The notes under the pieces: generated by a model
What the model was told of the DNA's origin: nothing
The model's database searches: none
Seen by the model: only the letters and a program-made list of their open reading frames with translations
Shown: positions 48,650 through 52,753 of the stretch, one piece after another
Layout: the number at the start of each line of letters is the position of its first letter
Numbering within the stretch: position 1 is the stretch's first letter
Position numbers and translations under genes: made by a program
Virus record (IMG/VR): IMGVR_UViG_3300028920_000086
Coordinates: 1-52,753 of that record
Strand: one strand, 5' to 3'
Source: a virus
Length of the DNA: 52,753 bases

Positions 48650-49222
48650 TTATCTCTCCTTTAATGAATTCATTTCTGTTTCTAATTTTTGAATTTCTGC
48701 TTCTAATTTATAATTTTCTTCCTCAAGATTATAATAAGCATCCCAAGTAAGCTCATCCCAAATTACATCTTTTAAAGAAGACATATCAATTTTATTTAAT
48801 TCATTTAAATCATATTCTATATCAATAAATTGAATATATTCATCATATTCATTATTTTTATTTTTTTTTGCTTCATTAACTGTAAATACCTGATATGTAT
48901 GAGATGGAATATATATATTATTTTTTTTTGTTAATCGTACAGTAAATAATTGGTCTGTTGTACAAAGCAAAACACAATATACTTCACTACTTTGTGTTAA
49001 AACAACTTTGCCCTTTTTACAAGCTTCTTCATTAAATATATCAATTCCTCTATGGTTAATTAATATATTATTTTCTTTATTAAAGCAATTTCTAATATTG
49101 TCAAATATAAAACAAACGCCACACCACAGAATTATTATTATAATTATAGTAATTATAATAAAAACTCCATTTAATATATTATTTTTTAAATTACTCTCTT
49201 TTTGTTTTTTTAAATTTATCAT
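48650..49222 (-). CDS. Single-pass membrane protein with C-terminal coiled coil, 190 aa
   Basis: A long hydrophobic helix at about residues 16-42 is preceded by a basic N-terminus. A beta-rich domain (about 55-125) and a C-terminal coiled coil (about 160-190, 'LEEENYKLEAEIQKLETEM') follow. It is directly upstream of the 54-aa membrane coiled-coil protein. The pair recalls two-component membrane proteins such as spanins only superficially. Function unknown. Confidence 0.6.
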   Translation of the reverse strand: MINLKKQKESNLKNNILNGVFIIITIIIIIILWCGVCFIFDNIRNCFNKENNILINHRGIDIFNEEACKKGKVVLTQSSEVYCVLLCTTDQLFTVRLTKKNNIYIPSHTYQVFTVNEAKKNKNNEYDEYIQFIDIEYDLNELNKIDMSSLKDVIWDELTWDAYYNLEEENYKLEAEIQKLETEMNSLKER

Positions 49223-49274
49223 TAATATCCTCCTATATAATTTATTTTTTTATTATTATATTATAGTAAATTTT

Positions 49275-49868
49275 TTATTTTATTACTCTTAATTTTTCTT
49301 TTATTTTATTATATGTTTCCTTAGAAACAATTATATTTTTACCACTTTTATGATAAATAATATATTTTTCTTCCTCTAAATTATAAACCGCATCAGTTAT
49401 CTCCATTATGCCATTAGATGATTCTAGTAATGTTTTTAATGTTCTACATTTTTTACCCTCGTTTTTTTTAAGGTTATTCCAAAGACGATTGGTATATAGA
49501 GGTATTCTTGTTTTACTTCCATCATAATTCATGTGATATAATGTAACAGAATATCCATATAACGAATTATAAATATATTTAATTACTTCTTCATCATTTA
49601 TAGCTTCAATATATTGATTATTACTATAAAGTATTTTAAGTAAATATAAATTCTTAGTTATCTTATGAATTTTAGTTTTTTTATTTAACTTATCCACTGA
49701 ATTGTATATATTTTGTGGAACATTATAAATATAATTTCCACATTGTATAAACAGGGCATCTTTTCCATAATATTTTTCTTTCATCCCTTTTACATTACCA
49801 GTGCTTGAAAAATTAGGATATTGACTAATATTAATTTGTTCTCCTGCTTCAATGCTTATTTTTTTCAT
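49275..49868 (-). CDS. Unrecognised protein, 197 aa
   Basis: No family recognised. It has many Tyr, Asn and Lys residues and an alternating beta pattern, with no membrane or metal motif. A GGAGG-like site lies upstream. Confidence 0.55.
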   Translation of the reverse strand: MKKISIEAGEQINISQYPNFSSTGNVKGMKEKYYGKDALFIQCGNYIYNVPQNIYNSVDKLNKKTKIHKITKNLYLLKILYSNNQYIEAINDEEVIKYIYNSLYGYSVTLYHMNYDGSKTRIPLYTNRLWNNLKKNEGKKCRTLKTLLESSNGIMEITDAVYNLEEEKYIIYHKSGKNIIVSKETYNKIKEKLRVIK

Positions 49869-49897
49869 AATTTTTTTTAATCCTCCACTTTATTTTA

Positions 49898-50581
49898 TTA
49901 ATAAGATAATGCTTTTTTAATTAATTCGTGGTCTATTAAGTGTATTTTTTTGCGATATTCAAAACCTTTTATATTCTTTTTAAAATTTTTCAAAAAATAC
50001 ATACTTAAAAAATTACTATATTTTATTTTTGAATCATCTTCCAAAATTATATTAATTGATTTTTTTCCCTTAAAATATTTTAGTGTATTAACTAGTTCTG
50101 TAAATTCTTTTGTTGCCTTCCCTCTTTTATATTGTTCTAAGGCTAATAAATGATATTTATTATTACAAACCTTATCTAAAAGGTTATTAATATGTAATTT
50201 ATCCTCAACAAGATTATATCTTATTGATAATTCTCTTTCAAAAATATCATTATCTTTAATAATAATTATTTGACCACTTAAAATTTTCTCAAAAGAAATT
50301 TCAAAATAAGCATTTTTAATGTAGTTATCTAATGATATATCCACAGAATAAAAAGAGGGATATACTTTTTCAATATAAAAATCTGTATTATCAATAGTAT
50401 TTTCAACAACATCATTAAATTCTTGATAAATTTGATTTTCTATTTTGTTTTTAATAATTTTTTGTAATTCAATAACAGAGAATTCTTTATTTTTGATTTT
50501 TATGGTTTTAATTGTTAAAAAATTTCCTTTATTTTTATCTTCTATAGTTAAAACTAGATTATCATTTATTTTTATTTCCAT
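49898..50581 (-). CDS. Unrecognised protein, 227 aa
   Basis: No family recognised. The N-terminal 60 residues are beta-rich, and the C-terminus has a basic helix bundle ('YFLKNFKKNIKGFEYRKK'). Its start overlaps the upstream stop by 1 nt. Confidence 0.55.
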   Translation of the reverse strand: MEIKINDNLVLTIEDKNKGNFLTIKTIKIKNKEFSVIELQKIIKNKIENQIYQEFNDVVENTIDNTDFYIEKVYPSFYSVDISLDNYIKNAYFEISFEKILSGQIIIIKDNDIFERELSIRYNLVEDKLHINNLLDKVCNNKYHLLALEQYKRGKATKEFTELVNTLKYFKGKKSINIILEDDSKIKYSNFLSMYFLKNFKKNIKGFEYRKKIHLIDHELIKKALSY

Positions 50582-51042
50582 TAAACACGAATCCTTTCAT
50601 TTTTTAAAATAAATTTTTCATTTGATACCAACAATATACCAACACAAGCTAAATCAGAAACTACCAGAACATTTTCAGAATTAAAAATAACTCTTTTTAA
50701 ATCTGTTAAATTTTCTTTATCACCATTACAATAAAAATCAATTATACAATTAACATCATCACATAACCACTGACAAAATAATTTATCAGTTTTAAAATAA
50801 TTGGTAAAAAATTTATATACTTTTTCTGTATTTTTTTTAGATAAACATAAACACGGAAGATTTAAATTATAAAAACTATTTACAAATTCAAATATGTCGT
50901 CATTATCTAATTCCATGACTTCATAATATAAAACCTTTTCAAAATTTGTAATTTTTTCACCATATATACTATCATCCCGAAAACCAAAACCATTTTCAAT
51001 AATTAATTTTGCTTCTTCTGACATGTTTCTTTTTATTAGCAT
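50581..51042 (-). CDS. Unrecognised protein, 153 aa
   Basis: No family recognised. It has six cysteines scattered between residues 60 and 130, not in classic zinc pairs, and a C-terminal hydrophobic strand run ('VLVVSDLACVGILLVS'). GGGG precedes the ATG. Confidence 0.55.
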   Translation of the reverse strand: MLIKRNMSEEAKLIIENGFGFRDDSIYGEKITNFEKVLYYEVMELDNDDIFEFVNSFYNLNLPCLCLSKKNTEKVYKFFTNYFKTDKLFCQWLCDDVNCIIDFYCNGDKENLTDLKRVIFNSENVLVVSDLACVGILLVSNEKFILKNERIRV

Positions 51043-51066
51043 AATTCCCCCTAAAAAAATAATATT

Positions 51067-51411
51067 TTATTTATTTTTTTTCAATTTATTTTTTATATAT
51101 TTTTCAAAATTTTCTAATTTTTTTTCAAATTTCATTAATACAAATACTATAATACACTTAATTATAGTATCTATTAAAAAACTTTTAAAAATAGTTTTAT
51201 TAGACATATTTTGAATTATTTCAATTGATTCCATTTTTACGGTTTTTAAAGATAATAATATATCTATCATTATATTATTTTTAATTAATATTATCAAAGG
51301 GATGCCCAATAATATTGTAAATAATACATAAAGTTGAATAATCATAACTATCCAATTTACTATACCTGCTGTTATAAACTTAGCTTGAAAAAAAGAATAT
51401 AATTTTATCAT
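51067..51411 (-). CDS. Membrane protein with two to three TM segments, 114 aa
   Basis: Hydrophobic segments at about 16-44 and 80-95 predict membrane helices, and the tail is a basic helix. It starts 2 nt after the radical SAM gene ends, suggesting a functional or translational link. Family unknown. Confidence 0.6.
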   Translation of the reverse strand: MIKLYSFFQAKFITAGIVNWIVMIIQLYVLFTILLGIPLIILIKNNIMIDILLSLKTVKMESIEIIQNMSNKTIFKSFLIDTIIKCIIVFVLMKFEKKLENFEKYIKNKLKKNK

Positions 51412-51413
51412 TT

Positions 51414-52361
51414 TTATTTCCCCTTAATAATTAATTCTTTATTTTTAATTTTTAAATTTCTGCATATATCACATTTTTTTCTTTGGTCAATATTATCTAT
51501 TGTTTCAATAATTTTTCTTGCTTGCTCTCTAAATTTTAAAATGTTATCTTTTATTTCTTCAAAATTAGTTGTTAAAACGTTGCCAATTATACCAGAATCA
51601 CAATAACAACAAATTTTTATGTCCCCATTTACATATATATTTAATTGTAAAATATCATTTAAAAATTCATCTATATCATTAAATGTATTATCAGATAATA
51701 AACATAATAATTCCCTATTATCATAAATATGGTTTTTTATTGCTCTTCCTGACGGATTATAATTATTCTTTTTATTTAATTCTTCTAAATAAAAAATTTT
51801 ATTTCTATCATTAAAATTTAATGAATAATATTCATAACTGCCACACTCACATTCCTGATCGTCATTATTTTCATCAAATTCACATATACATTCATCTTCA
51901 GTTATATATTCTGAATTATTTGTAAGGTTTTTTATCATATCATCGCTTAACATAATTTTTGACCTATTATTTAAATGATATATAGTATTAGAAATTCTAA
52001 TATAATTATAACCGCTAAAATTTTTTAAAAATCCCGGTTGATTATTAATCCATTTAATTAATTTTTCTGTTTGTTCTTGATTTTTAATAAAACTTCCATT
52101 AGTAGATATAAATAAATTATCATTTGAATCATTATATAGATATTTCATAGCATGAATAAAAAAATCTATATTTAAAAATGGTTCTCCCCCAAATATTGAT
52201 ATTTCATTTATATTAAAATATTCCTTAAACTCTTGACATTTTTCCAATACTTCATCATTCATGTTTTTACCATTCATTGTACATGAAAACATGCAATGAT
52301 CACAATCAAAATTACATTTACTAGTTATCATAAATCCTAAACTTCTAATAAAATTATTCAT
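51414..52361 (-). CDS. Radical SAM protein with C-terminal Cys cluster, 315 aa
   Basis: The [4Fe-4S] motif is C16-NFD-C20-DH-C23, with 'SIFGGEPFLN' (about 56-65) as the GGEP motif and 'FISTNGSF' downstream. The C-terminal part has 'GDIKICCYCDSGIIGNV' and 'KCDICRNLK', the pattern of a SPASM/Twitch-type auxiliary cluster. The insert 'CICEF...CECGSYEYY' adds more cysteines. Related enzymes modify peptides or small molecules. The substrate here is unknown. No obvious precursor-peptide gene lies next to it. Confidence 0.82.
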   Translation of the reverse strand: MNNFIRSLGFMITSKCNFDCDHCMFSCTMNGKNMNDEVLEKCQEFKEYFNINEISIFGGEPFLNIDFFIHAMKYLYNDSNDNLFISTNGSFIKNQEQTEKLIKWINNQPGFLKNFSGYNYIRISNTIYHLNNRSKIMLSDDMIKNLTNNSEYITEDECICEFDENNDDQECECGSYEYYSLNFNDRNKIFYLEELNKKNNYNPSGRAIKNHIYDNRELLCLLSDNTFNDIDEFLNDILQLNIYVNGDIKICCYCDSGIIGNVLTTNFEEIKDNILKFREQARKIIETIDNIDQRKKCDICRNLKIKNKELIIKGK

Positions 52362-52405
52362 TAATAAATCCCCCTAATAATTATTTAATGTTGTTATCTA
52401 ATTTA

Positions 52406-52576
52406 TTATTTATTTTTTATTTCATTATCCCAAATCCATTGATTAATTTCTTGTTCTGTCATTCTTGCATAACATATATTACATTGTCTACATTTAATAA
52501 TATTTCTACATAAAATTAAATTACTTGGTTTTTCTTGCTCTATTTTTTGTAATTTTAATATGTCTTTTTTATTCAT
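52406..52576 (-). CDS. Small Cys-rich protein, 56 aa
   Basis: The frame runs from the ATG at 52574-52576 with GGTG upstream. Cysteines are arranged 'ILCRNIIKCRQCNICYARM' (four Cys), followed by 'EINQWIWD'. This resembles the cluster of the protein at 47.6 kb and suggests a zinc site. It is just upstream of the radical SAM gene and could conceivably be its substrate or a partner, but there is no direct support. Confidence 0.55.
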   Translation of the reverse strand: MNKKDILKLQKIEQEKPSNLILCRNIIKCRQCNICYARMTEQEINQWIWDNEIKNK

Positions 52577-52587
52577 TTAATCACCAT

Positions 52588-52753
52588 TTACCTTTTAATT
52601 AGATTATGAGGTATATTATAATCTATTAATTGAAAGCCTACTATAAGTTGATTATCAAATATTATATGTATATAACATTGAGATAATATTATTAAATTAT
52701 TATTATTTAATTTTTTAATTTTGCCATAAATAATATCAAATTCATCATTTTTT
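52588..52753 (-). CDS. C-terminal part of an unidentified protein, cut by the window edge
   Basis: An open frame enters from the right edge and runs 55 codons to a TAA at 52588-52590, ending ...NIPHNLIKR. It has alternating strands and no motif. Only the C-terminus is present, so no function can be proposed. Confidence 0.5.
   Translation of the reverse strand, partial: KNDEFDIIYGKIKKLNNNNLIILSQCYIHIIFDNQLIVGFQLIDYNIPHNLIKR

Noticed and set aside
1-52753. Alternative genetic code (TGA or TAG read as an amino acid)
   Set aside because: Core enzymes of 300-1,320 residues are complete with all motifs under the standard bacterial code, and neighbouring starts and stops overlap properly.

Overview
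The window looks like part of a large, very AT-rich (roughly three quarters A+T) double-stranded DNA bacteriophage genome. Every gene I accept reads leftward on the minus strand, genes are packed with 1-20 nt gaps or 4-nt overlaps, and most starts have a strong GGAGG-type ribosome site. Standard-code ORFs run to 1,320 codons, so no recoding is needed. A class III (oxygen-sensitive) ribonucleotide reductase, ThyX, the Shine-Dalgarno sites and consensus TTGACA-17-TATAAT promoters suggest an anaerobic, low-GC, Gram-positive-type host. The host assignment is inference.

Layout from right (upstream) to left (downstream): (1) 52.7-39 kb is a run of small, mostly unrecognised early-type genes: many Cys-rich zinc-finger-like proteins, a radical SAM protein, small membrane proteins, an LPD11-like protein, two HNH nucleases, a pentapeptide-repeat protein, a GT-A glycosyltransferase and a ClpP-like protein. 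(2) 38.3-26.2 kb is the replication core: OB-fold/SSB-like protein, Sak4-like RecA-fold ATPase, zinc-finger protein, DnaB helicase, DnaG primase, RecJ, and a bacterial C-family polymerase (DnaE), followed by a Mom-like protein. From memory this order resembles the yorG-yorL region of Bacillus phage SPbeta. Two tail/appendage-like genes sit between recJ and dnaE. (3) 25.5-13.3 kb carries a vWA protein, RecD2 helicase, a DruA/DUF4338-like protein, a DNA methyltransferase, an SPFH protein with its own consensus promoter and terminator, NUDIX, a DUF488-SLOG fusion, a DHH phosphoesterase and an RNA ligase. (4) 12.9-12.7 kb is a tRNA-like gene interrupted by about 125 nt of hairpin repeats. (5) 11.3-4.0 kb is deoxynucleotide metabolism: a glutaredoxin-like protein, ThyX (which appears to start at ATT), NrdD with two inteins, and NrdG. 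(6) 4-0 kb has two ACP-like proteins, a Phd-like orphan antitoxin below a 28-bp palindrome, and a beta-helix protein.

The genes fit a virus that makes its own dNTPs (NrdD/NrdG/glutaredoxin, ThyX), copies DNA with its own polymerase, helicase, primase and recombination enzymes, probably modifies DNA (methyltransferase, Mom-like), and repairs or ligates RNA. I see two promoter styles: TTGACA/TATAAT, and a recurrent TTGTAT-17-TGnTATAAT found three times with identical -35 and spacing. This may reflect temporal classes of transcription. The least explained items are the interrupted tRNA-like gene, the promoter-terminator-promoter arrangement after nrdD, the ACP-like pair, and the SLOG/NUDIX/SPFH/methyltransferase/DruA-like accessory block.
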